Source: Phymorhynchus buccinoides (Eukaryota > Mollusca > Gastropoda > Neogastropoda > Raphitomidae). From it: 64,000 bases of DNA. Below the pieces are notes generated by a model. The model searched no databases, was not told where the DNA came from, and worked only from the letters and a program-made list of their open reading frames with translations. Location of the stretch: positions 26,237,107-26,301,106 of the forward strand of contig CM065704.1 of NCBI GenBank assembly GCA_017654935.2, in the 5' to 3' direction. The position numbers were made by a program, and so were the translations under genes. Below, piece after piece: positions 25,018-35,042 of the stretch (position 1 is its first letter; each line of letters starts with the position of its first letter).

Positions 25018-25175
25018 GTTGCCTGGTCGATTGAATCTGTTTATTTATGTACTAAAATGGTGTGAACATACTACGCGGCGAAGGTCTTTTCACTTTCACG
25101 TCCCACAGCGCCGGAGAGCACTCATTGGTCCCACTCTAACTCCATCCACCGCTTGTCTTTACGCTGGACAATTTG
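25018..25175 (+). CDS. TMED4/9-like: p24-family cargo receptor (TMED4/9-like), GOLD-domain exon, partial and frameshifted
   Basis: This is the most upstream exon of the p24 gene that I can see. From 25,077 the frame reads GEGLFTFTSHSAGEH, matching the conserved stretch near the end of the p24 GOLD domain. After that the frame breaks, but the nucleotides still fit the family pattern up to GGACAATTTG followed by a GTGAGTAT donor at 25,176. The next exon starts CGT GTT CAC CTG, so the joined reading is Q-L-R-V-H-L, as in p24 proteins, with a phase-0 junction. The acceptor TTGTTTTAG at 25,009-25,017 is plausible, but the first 50 bases are too damaged to confirm. The region near the gap has many one-base indels, so sequencing error is more likely than pseudogenisation. 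Earlier exons (signal peptide, start of GOLD) are not seen and may lie in the gap. Confidence 0.62.
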
Positions 25176-26253
25176 GTGAGTATGTACCGATAAACCCTAT
25201 GTTACACCTCTGTTAAGCTCCACCTCTCTTTGAGACCAGGATTTGTTGGCACGGATGCCTTTACTATGTAAGCGACCTCTGCTCTAACGACTTCCTCAAA
25301 ACGTGACTTACGACTGCAATTTTGGTTTGTTTTTAACGACCGTTGTTGTCCGTCTGCATAGACTTCGAGCAAAGGAAAACACCACGGTCAGTCCTGAAAG
25401 CGGAGTCGCTCGTCCCTTTTTTAGAAAAGATGGCGGAAGCGTGGGAAGCAACGAAACCACTGACTTTGAAAGAAGCCACTGACTTTGGACGAGAGTGTAG
25501 GTGATTAACAGAATTTCGGCGAAGTAAAACTGTAATACATCGATTGGCACAATCCTATGGAGTTGGAAAGACCCAAGCCAGTTTATATGTTATTGTATGT
25601 GTGCATGAAGAAGAGAGTAAAAAAAAAATTTTGACTTGTCTGAACTTTTCTTTCTACGGCTGCCAGTTGAACCTCCGTACATACGACCCCTCAATTTACG
25701 ACCGATTTTTCCGGACATTTTAAGTCTTAAAAATAGAGGTTTGTCTGTACTCGTCTTTTTGATTCCTAAAATCGTGCTGCTTGGGTGGGGTGTTTTACTT
25801 GCATAAAATTAATGGTGTAGCTTATGATGTGCTTTATCAGTGATGCCCGAGGGATCGAAAAGTGATAGGACATTTAGCACACAGGAACAGCGTGCAGTGT
25901 CAAAACCTTAATCAACATTGTCCTTATGTGAGAACACAATGTACTTTTCAATTTTATAGCTCAATGGCCTCTGGTTGGGGCCTCGGGACATCATTATGCT
26001 TTAAAATATTTAAAGGGGTTACAACGCTCACGCACATGCCTTATGTTTTGATTGAGTGCCTTTATAAATTAAGGGAATGAAAAACTCACGAGAACTTCCC
26101 AGCACGACCACAAGAGAAAATGTTATCTAGACGATTTCGCACTCACATTCAAAGCCCACTGACTTTAAATGCATATTATATTTCAATATGACAACCGGCA
26201 TACAGCTGATATAATGAAGTAGGAAGACAAAAAAACAACACCGAAAACTTAGG
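25176..26253. other. p24 intron after GOLD exon, nothing recognised
   Basis: The stretch GAACCTCCGTACATACGACC at about 25,670 resembles the terminus of a pogo-like element but no partner end was found. Confidence 0.4.
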
Positions 26254-26850
26254 TTAAATAGGAACAAAAACAAAAAAAGAGTAAGAAGATGAGAGAAGGA
26301 AAAAAAAAGGGAGGTAAGAAGATGAGGCAATGGAACAAGACGGGGGGGTAAGAAGATTAGAGAAGGAACAAAAAAGGAGTAAGAAGATGAGAGAAACCGA
26401 AAAGGGGTAAGAAGATGACAGAACAGAAACAAAAAAGGGAGGTAGAAGATGAGGTAGAAACAAAAGGGATGTAAGCAAGATGATAAACACAAAAAGGGAG
26501 GTAAGAGATGAGAGAAAGGAAACAAAAAGGGAGTTAAAAGATGATAATAACAAAATGGAGGTAAGACATGTAGCGAAACCAAAAAGGGTGTAAGAAGATG
26601 ACAGTAAGGAAACAAAAAGGGAGTAATAAGATTGAATAAGCAACAAAAAGGGAGGTAGTAGAGATGAGAGAAGAAACAAAAAGGAGTACGAAGATGAGAT
26701 AAAGGAACAAAAGGGAGGTAGAAGATGATAAGAAACAAAAAAGGGAGTAAGAATATTAGAGAAGGAAACAAAAAGGAGGTAGAGATGAGAGACCAGAACA
26801 AAGAGGGAGGTAAGAAGATGATAGAAACAAAAAAGGGAGGTAAAAAGATG
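26254..26850. repeat. Minisatellite, about 31-33 bp units
   Basis: About 18 noisy units of the type GATGAGAGAAGGAAACAAAA followed by AGGGAGGTAAGAA. Located in the intron between the GOLD and coiled-coil exons. The long minus-strand frames here are low complexity. Confidence 0.82.
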
Positions 26851-27559
26851 AAAAGGTCAGGCCTATTGCTCTACTCATTATAAGTAACCAATATTTAATT
26901 TGATTTTATAATGCATGCTTTTCTTTCGAGACTGGGCCCAGCACTTATAATATGATAACAAAATAGAAAAAAAAAGTATACACATCTGAATTATGTGTGA
27001 AAATTTGATAGTCCTAAATATGGTAGCTTTGAAGCTGCTGCTGCACAATTTCTACCTTTTAGGCGTCCAGAATAGTCTGTGACGTCCAATCCTCTGAAAA
27101 CTGCGGTACAAGGGCCTAGCTGAAGGGACACATTGGAAATGAGTTCCTAACACCATAAAAAAGCTTAACATAGTGAAATCTTTTAAAATGGTCTTGAACA
27201 CACTAGGAGAACGCTCAATGAAAGGCAAACCTCTGACAAGAGCCCAATCCTCTGTCAGAAATTCCTGAAATCCTCTATCCTCTGACAATTCTGACGCCTG
27301 TGTAACCTTTGATACGCTTCAAAATGATAATTATGCTTCCAATTCTCAAACACATTTCCTTGAAATAGTCCCTTGAAGGCTTGTGTGAAGTGGAGTTAGG
27401 ACTGCACTTTTACGCCAGACTACTCATCTCAGCTATCCAGATCTAACATAGTTTTATGTACGGGGTAATTAGTCGGGAATGGGGTGGGGTGGTAGGGTTC
27501 TTTGTTTTCTTCTCTTCATCATCGCTTAGTTTCCTGTCAGTTATTAGAGCAGATGCGTC

Positions 27560-27800
27560 ATGCTGCCTTTATGCAACATAACTGAAAATAGGCCCCAGCA
27601 GTCCATCTACGTCTTGAGAAATTCTTTGGAAGCGTTTCTTTATGAACAGGCCGAGAATGTTGGCCGTAAGGTAGAAAGATAGTAGATGACAGTAAGCAAA
27701 GGAAAAGGCAGAGACAAAGAGAGTCAGAGATTAGAGAGTTACAAGCAAACAGGAACTTCCAGAAGGTTTGGGAACTATGTATCCCCACTGGGGAGGGGTC
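27560..27800 (-). repeat. Dispersed repeat related to 548-870, in p24 intron
   Basis: Minus-strand match ending CCCCAGTGGGGATAC; noisy. Confidence 0.55.
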
Positions 27801-27820
27801 TTAGTTCCTTGTTTATCATC

Positions 27821-28262
27821 TTAACCCTTTCACCGCCATCCATTTTTTCAGCAAAAAATTCTTAAAGCTTACCTGGTTAGGAGACAAAAATCTGTCCTAA
27901 GATTGGGTATCCCTCTGTGACATTTTAAAGTAAAGGCCTATCCTTACTCTCCCAAATTAGAGAATCTGATCTGTCTCATGATAGAACACGAAAGAAACAG
28001 CTTGCTCACAAACAACTCCTGCGCACTAGTGTGAATCAAAGAGACAGTCCAGTTGCACCGTCATTTAGCATTGGACAGTATGTTTTAAGCAGTACATTCA
28101 CATGCACTACTACCTGAGACTTATAGATCACCTAAACCACCTTTTCAGGTAAAATACAAGAGTGCCGGACTCTTTGATAACAGAACCTGATTTGGATCTT
28201 TTAGTGACATGGGTGCTAAATCATTGTGGTGCACAGATGCGACGTTGGCATTGAAAGGTTAA
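27821..28262. mobile_element. TTAA piggyBac-like MITE with internal insertion, next to p24 exon
   Basis: Left TTAACCCTTTCACCGCCATC at 27,821, right GTTGGCATTGAAAGGTTAA at 28,262. About 200 bases of unrelated sequence interrupt the middle (near 27,968-28,160). It ends 27 bases before the first base of the coiled-coil exon. Confidence 0.75.
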
Positions 28263-28289
28263 CCCTGTGCTTGGTGTTTTCGATGCCAG

Positions 28290-28432
28290 CGTGTTCACCT
28301 GGACATCTCCGTGGTGGAGCATGCGGTGGACTACCAGCAGGGTGCAGGGCCAAGGACAGCTGAGCGAGCTCCAGCTGAGGATCATGCACTGCTGGCCAGT
28401 TGGAGCAGATCACCAGGAGCAAACTACCGAGG
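28290..28432 (+). CDS. TMED4/9-like: p24-family cargo receptor (TMED4/9-like), coiled-coil exon
   Basis: The exon follows an acceptor GATGCCAG at 28,289 and starts RVHLDISVVEHAVDYQQ, the conserved segment joining the GOLD domain to the coiled coil. After a one-base shift it continues QLSELQLRIMH, then LEQIT and NYR-like remnants before a damaged donor (TTGAGTAC where the downstream copies read GTGAGTAC). p24 proteins are type I membrane proteins of the ER-Golgi shuttle; the coiled coil mediates p24 hetero-oligomer assembly. At least two apparent frameshifts lie in a region rich in small indels. A TTAA-ended MITE stops 27 bases upstream of the exon, very close to its branch-point and polypyrimidine zone. 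The exon ends in phase 0, compatible with both downstream terminal exons. Confidence 0.75.
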
Positions 28433-28440
28433 TTGAGTAC

Positions 28441-29275
28441 CATTGGGGTTGTACTTTTGCAAGCGTTAGGGTGCTGCTTAGGGGTTGGTTGGGACTTGAT
28501 TCAGGTGGAGCAGATCACCAAGGATCAGAACTACCAGAGGGTGAGTACCATTGGGGTGGTACTTTTTGCAAGCGTTAGGGCTGCTGCTTAGGGGATTGGT
28601 TGGACTTGATTCAGGTGGAGCAGATCACCGAAGATCAGAACTACCAGAGGGTGGGTATCATTGGGGGTGGGGTAAGTGTTAGGGCTGCTGCTTAGGGGAT
28701 GGGTTGGACTTGATTCAGGTGGAGAAGATCACCAAGGAGCAGAACTACCAGAGGGTGAGTACCTACCCAAAAGCATACAAGTTGAGAGGGTGAGTGGTGA
28801 AATTCATGTATTGTATAGGGAGCGAAAATTGCAGAATTACTGTTAGACGGAAGTGTTCCACCCCCCCCCCCCCCCCCCCCATGAATCATGACTCGGGGGT
28901 GTGCTGCCGGCTGCTGCTTAGGGGATTGGTTGGACTTGATTCAGGTGGGGATCACCGAAGATCAGAACTACCAGAGGGTGGGGTACTTTTTGCAAGTGTT
29001 AGGGCTGCTGCTTAGGGGGATTGGTTGGGTGGAGCAGACCACCGAAGATCTAGAACTACCAGAGGGTGGGTACATTGGGGGTGGGGTAAGTGTTAGGGCT
29101 GCTGCTTAGGGGATTGGTTGGACTTGATTCAGGTGGAGCAGATCACCGAAGATCAGAATTACCAGAGGGTGGGTACCATTGGGGGTGGGGTAAGTGTTAG
29201 GGCTGCTGCTTAGGGGATTGGTTGGACTTGATTCAGGTGGAGCAGATCAGAACTACCAGAGGGCGGGTAGTACAT
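28441..29275 (+). repeat. Tandem array of exon-derived units with candidate 36-nt mini-exons
   Basis: Seven units, mostly 104-110 bp apart, each carry the 3' end of the coiled-coil exon plus the start of the following intron. In units at 28,505-28,540, 28,615-28,650, 28,719-28,754 and 29,133-29,168 a 36-nt block is preceded by CTTGATTCAG and followed by GTGAGT or GTGGGT. The first, second and fourth of these encode VEQITKDQNYQR or VEQITEDQNYQR, and the third VEKITKEQNYQR. The block at 28,945-28,977 is 33 nt and still in frame. The blocks at 29,029-29,065 (37 nt, no TTCAG) and 29,237-29,262 (26 nt, GCGGGT donor) are decayed. Between 28,755 and 28,905 unrelated sequence with a C run interrupts the array. 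Whether any block is spliced into mRNA is not known. Confidence 0.85.
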
Positions 29276-29689
29276 GGGTGCTTCTCTTCAGGTTATGTGC
29301 CTGAATTCTGGTGCTTTTTGGTGGTTGTTTTTTTCCAGAGTAAAGTTGAGGTGTTTCTTTTTTTAAAAATAAATTTGAAGAGCAATCTCCCCTTTCTCAT
29401 CTTCCCGTATTTTGTCCCTGCCACCACTTTGCCCTAGTCATGCCTTAGCTATGTACTTCAAGTAAATCAGTAAATAGATGAATCGGTAATGTTAAACAAG
29501 GTAATTTACATATATTAAAAAACATCCGTCACACATAAGTCGCCTTAGCGCATGCGTGCGCGCACACACACACACATACATACACACATACATTACCTCA
29601 CCACACAAAAAGTGCTACAAAACATAAATCACATATAATTAAGATGTATGCACGCGCTCACATGCACACACACTCGCAGTCACACATAC
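29276..29689. other. p24 intron, no gene; CA-rich tracts
   Basis: CACACACATACATACACACA near 29,567-29,592 and similar at 29,665-29,690; otherwise nothing recognised. Confidence 0.6.
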
Positions 29690-29695
29690 AGGTAC

Positions 29696-30362
29696 CAGAC
29701 CTGCCTACTGCTACGATTTGGCCTTAGCAGTTACGAAAAATAAAGCTTTGCTACGGAGCTACGGCAACCTTAACGTTGCTACGGAAAAAACAAATTGCCG
29801 CCGCATTTTATTTTTGCTTATGTCGTTCCCGGTTTTGTCGGTTTCTAAGAGCAGACGCCGTGTCACGCGCGATAATCTAGTCACTTCCGTTTTTATCAAA
29901 GTGACTGCGCATGCGTTCTTATTATTTTCTCTGAAAAAAATGGCGGACTCCAGCAGCAGTAGCGATTCGGGAGATGTTTCAAACGAAGAAAAACGAACGC
30001 AAACCAGAAAACGAAAATCATCTGGCACACCATCTTGTTCTAAGAAAAAACATCGGCCTGCCGCACAAGTTTTTAAAATAGCTTACACGGAGGAGTGGCC
30101 TTGCATTGTCAGAAGTTGACTCGGTGCGAACCATGCTCGCTGCAGTGCAACCTCTGCCATGCGGACTTCTCTGTGAATCATGGCGGTAGAGACGATTGCC
30201 GTCAACACGTTCAATCGGCGAAACATATTAAGCAGTGCGTTTCGGCTCAGGAAGAGAACAAATCGATTGCCGTTGTTTGTGGATGCTACGGAAAAATTTG
30301 CCATGCTACTGAAAATTGATGGCTGGGCTACTGATTGAGAAAATTCCAAGTAGGCAGGTCTG
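29696..30362 (+). mobile_element. Non-autonomous DNA element carrying a zinc-finger exon, 6-bp target duplication
   Basis: Ends CAGACCTGCCTACT and AGTAGGCAGGTCTG. AGGTAC flanks both sides (29,690-29,695 and 30,363-30,368). Inside, ATG at 29,940 opens MADSSSSSDSGDVSNEE and a basic KKKHRP stretch to a stop at 30,119. One frame over, the reading continues CNLCHADFSVNHGG and DCRQHVQSAKH, a C-x2-C...H-x5-H BED-like finger of the type at the front of hAT-like transposases. The frame break and missing catalytic part make it a relic. It lies in the p24 intron. Confidence 0.78.
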
Positions 30363-30368
30363 AGGTAC

Positions 30369-31255
30369 ACACACATGCGCATAAAACGGGAACAAAAAAG
30401 TCAGTAGAAATGAAAAGAATGAAGCAGATTAGGATTTAAATAGAGTGGTTTTGAGAGAAGATTTGAAAGGGGACAGAGAGTTTGAGCTATGGAGCGGAAG
30501 AGGCAATTTTTTCTAAGACAAGAGGTAGGGGCCCGGAAAGAGAAAGAACGCTCACCAAGTGTCCTGGAGCTGAAACGAGGGATCTGGAGGATATGAGAGT
30601 CAAAGGAGGAGCGTAGCTGTCTAGATGGAGCATAGACGTTCAAGGCTGGTAATGTTGGCAATGCGTGCATTGTCTTGCAGTCCTCTTCGCTGAGAGAGTG
30701 GGGACGTATCTTTGACCATGCCGCTTGGCTGAGAGAGTGGGGGGTGTATTTAAGGTCAAACTTTCTCCAATATAGATAAATTACAGTCCACTTTTCTGGA
30801 GTAGTGCTGTCAGAAGGTCATAGTCTGACACAAGTGTAGTGTCAATTATCTTTCTGTTGAGATCAGGTCTCGAATGGCAGGACTCGGTTCTCTGATTATT
30901 ATTTTTTATATTATTATTTTAATTTTTTAATTGGAGAGTAACCAGATGCTGCATTTCAGAGGGAAAGACATGCACTACACCTTAGAGAAACCCAATGTCT
31001 GGCCATCCTATCTCGCACCCTTCTTTCCCTCACCCATTGTATCCACTCCTGTTTGAGTATTTTGTGAACATGTATTTTGTGGCAAGTAATCCGCAATATA
31101 AGTTTGTGCCAATTGATGCTGTATTCTACTATTTTTGATTACTTGACAGAATGCCTGTATCATTGCATATCGTCAATGTCCGACGCTGACAGTGTATCTG
31201 CAAAATCAGTGATTTTACAACAGTAGAAATTTTTAACAACACACCAAAATAAAGG
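30369..31255. other. p24 intron, mostly nothing recognised
   Basis: The first 280 bases weakly resemble the AAT-associated dispersed repeat; the rest is AT-rich without exons. Confidence 0.5.
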
Positions 31256-31261
31256 AATAAG

Positions 31262-31728
31262 CATGGCTGCCTACCATCCCCTCTAAGGGGTATTTGTCCC
31301 TGGAAACAGTTAAAAATGGCACCTTGTCCCTGGAATCCACTTTTCTGTCTGGTGTCCCTGGAAACTGAGAAGAATCAAAATTTTGTAGAGCAGTCACTTG
31401 TCTTGTTTGCTGACCTTACTGTTGAACACAGAAACACCCAAAACAACGGATACTGTTGAGATTTTCTTAACTGACATGTTACACAAAGGTTACTGAACAC
31501 CAAAGGATCTTGAATATTGAGGCATAATGAATGATACCAAAAAGCATCAGGAAGATTACCAAAACATCCAGTTGCAGAAATGTGCTAGATCACAAAGTAA
31601 TCAGAAGTTAATGTTCGTTTTGACCCTGATACATGACATTGCGATGTTTTTGTTCCTGGAAATAAGTTTCTGTCCCTGGTTTTTATGTAGTTTGTCCCTG
31701 GAAGTGCAACATAGGGTAGGCAGCCCTG
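31262..31728. mobile_element. DNA element with 6-bp target duplication AATAAG
   Basis: Ends CATGGCTGCCTACC and GGTAGGCAGCCCTG (13 of 14 bases inverted). AATAAG flanks at 31,256-31,261 and 31,729-31,734. The interior repeats TTGTCCCTGGAA several times. The TGCCTACC core of the ends is shared with the CAGACCTGCCTAC elements. Confidence 0.78.
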
Positions 31729-31751
31729 AATAAGGTGTAATCAGCTTAGAC

Positions 31752-32000
31752 TTAACCCTTTCAACGCCAGCCATTTTTCAGCCAAAACTTTCCATTAAAC
31801 TTATCTCGGTATAGAAAAGATTTTATCTGCAATATTGGGGATTCCTCTGTGACATGCATAAAATAGGGCCTATCCTTACCTCCCAAAATTAAAAGTATCA
31901 GGCCATTGGTTAACAGACCCTCATTTGATGCCTTGCAGTGAGATGGGTGTTAAATCTATGCGGTGCCAAGGAGAGGCGACAGTGGCGATGAAAGGGTTAA
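31752..32000. mobile_element. TTAA piggyBac-like MITE in p24 intron
   Basis: TTAACCCTTTCAACGCCAG to GGCGATGAAAGGGTTAA with the usual internal landmarks. It lies 137 bases upstream of terminal exon 1. Confidence 0.85.
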
Positions 32001-32137
32001 GCAATGAGGCTAGGGAGAGAGAGGGCAATGAAATAACCAAAGGTGGATGACAACTATTCATTCTAAAGGAGAACACACAACTCTGATCCACCCTACTGCT
32101 AGCTTGTGTAGGTCATAAGTTAACGATGCTGTTTCAG

Positions 32138-32287
32138 TACCGAGAGGAGCGTTTCCGGCAGACGAGCGAAAGCACCAACCAGCGCGTGCTGTGGTGGTCC
32201 ATTGCACAAACCCTCATCCTCCTGCTCACCGGCTTCTGGCAAATGCAGCACCTCAAGAGCTTTTTCCAGGCCAAGAAGCTGGTCTGA
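32138..32287 (+). CDS. TMED4/9-like: p24-family cargo receptor, terminal exon 1 (membrane span and KKLV tail)
   Basis: A GCTGTTTCAG acceptor ends at 32,137; the exon is 50 codons in phase 0 ending in TGA. It starts [17 protein letters not shown], the hallmark juxtamembrane segment of p24 alpha proteins (vertebrate TMED4/TMED9). A hydrophobic span of about 18 residues follows (about residues 19-37), then a cytosolic tail with an FF pair and C-terminal KKLV. In the family FF binds COPII and the dilysine signal binds COPI, so the protein cycles between ER and Golgi. Length and motifs are full and intact. It joins phase 0 to the NYQR-ending exon, exactly as in the vertebrate proteins. An alternative terminal exon of the same length lies at 35,747-35,896. 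Confidence 0.9.
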   Translation, partial: YREERFRQTSESTNQRVLWWSIAQTLILLLTGFWQMQHLKSFFQAKKLV

Positions 32288-32429
32288 TCCCCCCACGGCA
32301 GCACCCTGTGTTTCTCCGTTTTGCATCCTTGAACCTTTCGATCATCACCCTCTTCTTCTTCTCTCTTGTCCCTCTGTCCCTATTTTTATACTTCCCTGTG
32401 GCAGGAGATCGGACGCGTATGGATCTCGA

Positions 32430-33450
32430 AGCCCTGTTGCTAAGTTGTCTGTTCCAGCATTGAAATTTGCTTGGAAGGTTTGATGAGAAAGCACTGCTAA
32501 GTTTGTTTGTTCCAGCATTGAAATTTGCTTGGAAGAGTTAATGACAGGGCATTGCTAAGTTGTCTGTTCCAACATTGAAATTTGCGTGGAAGGGACGATG
32601 ACAGGGCATTGCTAAGTTGTCTGTTCCAACATTGAAATTTGCGTGGAAGGGACGATGACAGGGCATTGCTAAGTTGTCTGTTCCAGCATTGAAAATTGCG
32701 TGGAAGGGACGATGACAGGGCATTGCTAAGTTGTCTGTTCCAACATTGAAATTTGCGTGGAAGGGACGATGACAGGGCATTGCTAAGTTGTCTGTTCCAA
32801 CATTGAAAATTGCGTGGAAGGGACGATGACAGGGCATTGCTAAGTTGTCTGTTCCAACATTGAAATTTGCGTGGAAGGGACGATGACAGGGCATTGCTAA
32901 GTTGTCTGTTCCAACATTGAAATTTGCGTGGAAGGGACGATGACAGGGCATTGCTAAGTTGTCTGTTCCAACATTGAAATTTGCGTGGAAGGAACGATGA
33001 GAAAGCATTGCTAAGTTGTCTGTTCCAGCATTGAAATTTGCGTGGAAGGGACGATGACAGGGCATTGCTAAGTTGTCTGTTCCAACATTGAAATTTGCGT
33101 GGAAGGGACGATGACAGGGCATTGCTAAGTTGTCTGTTCCAGCATTGAAAATTGCGTGGAAGGGACGATGACAGGGCATTGCTAAGTTGTCTGTTCCAAC
33201 ATTGAAAATTGCGTGGAAGGGACGATGACAGGGCATTGCTAAGTTGTCTGTTCCAGCATTGAAATTTGCGTGGAAGGGACGATGACAGGGCATTGCTAAG
33301 TTGTCTGTTCCAGCATTGAAAATTGTGTGGAAGGGACGATGACAGGGCATTGCTAAGTTGTCTGTTCCAGCATTGGAATTTGCGTGGAAGGAACGATGAG
33401 AAAGCATTGCTAAGTTGTCTGTTCCAGCATTGAAAATTGCTTGGAAGGGA
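32430..33450. repeat. Minisatellite, 57-bp unit, about 18 copies
   Basis: Unit around GCTAAGTTGTCTGTTCCA and ATTGAAATTTGCGTGGAAGG, very homogeneous. It begins about 145 bases after the stop of terminal exon 1, so it lies in that exon's 3' untranslated region or the following intron. The unit is a multiple of three, so two minus-strand frames stay open for over 300 codons (19-residue repeats); these are unlikely to be genes. Confidence 0.93.
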
Positions 33451-34688
33451 CAAACTACTTTGTCATCACCACTACTAACCAAATAGAGTGTGACCAAGGT
33501 TATTGCCACACCCTACTGACTTAACGAAGTTTTACTCCTGAAAGAGACAACCCAGCAACAGAGTCTCGAGGTTCGTACGCATGTGGGCTCCGGCCATGAA
33601 CCATCAGTCACAATCTCCTCTCCTCCTTCTCAGTCCTTATGTCCCCCTTTTAATTTTATGTTGCCTTTTAACCATGTCATCATTCTCGTGTTCCTTCTCT
33701 CCTCCTTTTCTTCTCCTCATGTTTTGTCCTGAGCGCTGTGCGAGTTTTGAGAATGCGTGCACATGCATTCAGTATTTGGCATATGATGAGTTGTCTATTG
33801 TATATGCTACTTTTTTTTTCAATTTCAAACATTTTCTGATTATCGGATGGAAGAGGGTTGAAAAAGCAGAGGAAAAAAAGAAAGAAAGAAAAACAGTATG
33901 GTGGTGTCTTGTTCCTGGTCAGGGTTTTTTGTTATCAGAATTTTCAGACAAAGACATGAGTGAACATTAAAAAAAAAAAAAAGATGGTTGCTGATCAGTT
34001 GGAATCCAATCGGCACTAAAAAAAAGCACCGATCAGTTTACGGATTTCTGTAAGATTCAGTTGAAAAAGACCTTTAATTTTTACCTACAAGATTTTGTAC
34101 AGAGGAGAAAACTGAAACAGAATGCTATCAATAATTATTATTTCTACATGATTTTAAGGAAACAGTCATCTTGGTAAATTAATGATGCATACAAGAAAGA
34201 CACATTTAGTGTGTTATGCCGTTTTTGACAATCAGGTCCTGTTCAAGAAATGTCACAAATGGTATTGATGATGCTTAGAAGCTCATCAAACTAAAGCTGG
34301 GCATTAAGATTGTCATGTTTCAACATATGGAAGGAGAAAGAGAGTGCCTGAGGATCAGTCGCAAAACCTTTTTCTTCAAAGGCTCTTTCGTTTGTTTTGT
34401 TATCCCCTTTAGTGGCTTTACACCCCCCTCTCCCTTTATAATCTCTCTGCACATACCCCCTTTCTCCCACTCACCACCCCACCCCCATCCCCTTCCCTGT
34501 CAAGATTGATAGTTATGTCGGTGGTATTGGTTACACAGTGTATGTTCTGTTATTGTACTCTAGAGATTTAGAAATGGTGTGTCAGTTGGTGTGTGAAGAA
34601 TGTGGAACTTTGTGGGTCGCGTGTTGATGTTCGTTTGATCAGTTGACCATAAGGTGCTGTAGAGAATGATCTGTCATTTGCGCGTTAA
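33451..34688. other. Interval between p24 terminal exons, nothing recognised
   Basis: Contains short poly-A runs (33,969, 34,020) and CT-rich patches (33,620-33,720, 34,420-34,500); no exon or element ends identified. Confidence 0.5.
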
Positions 34689-35042
34689 TTAACCCCTTGA
34701 CTGCCACCAACGTATTACGTACTGACCTGATTACATCACTGATGACGTCATCAGATGAAGAGGAATAACCCTGATATGTTGGCTTTTGCTCTAACAGTCT
34801 AGAGTTATATCCCAGGGACGGTATTCACGTTGAGATAGCATGAGACTTAGCATGATGCTAACTTAGAAGCTCTTCCAATGTCCTATAGGATTTAATAGGA
34901 CTTTTGGAAGAGCTTCTAAGTTAGCATCATGCTAAGTCTCATGCTATCTAGACATGAATACCGTCCCTGACCATTTTGCCAGATTGGCATGATTTGCCCA
35001 ATGGTTTTTTTCTTTAATTTTCTCTGGCAGTCAAGGGGTTAA
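34689..35042. mobile_element. Second TTAA MITE family with a nested hairpin element
   Basis: Ends TTAACCCCTTGACTGCCA and TGGCAGTCAAGGGGTTAA, 18 bases perfectly inverted, with TTAA at both borders. The interior holds the fold-back element at 34,813-34,969. A solo right end of the same family (GGCAGTCAAAGGGTTAA) lies at 57,559-57,575. Confidence 0.85.
34813..34969. mobile_element. 157-bp fold-back element, near-perfect hairpin
   Basis: Starts CAGGGACGGTATTCA and ends TGAATACCGTCCCTG. The arms of about 66 bases match almost completely apart from a few bases around CGTTGAG/CTAGACA, and the loop is about 25 bases (TGTCCTATAGGATTTAATAGGAC, itself palindromic). CAGGG ends suggest a hAT-type MITE. 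Confidence 0.88.

Noticed and set aside
26127..26801. 224-codon minus-strand frame rich in Leu, Pro, Phe
   Set aside because: Translation of a noisy purine-rich minisatellite; no motif.
32497..33509. Two overlapping minus-strand frames of over 300 codons with 19-residue repeats
   Set aside because: Produced by a 57-bp minisatellite whose unit is divisible by three; two frames open at once, no domain, no splice or start context.
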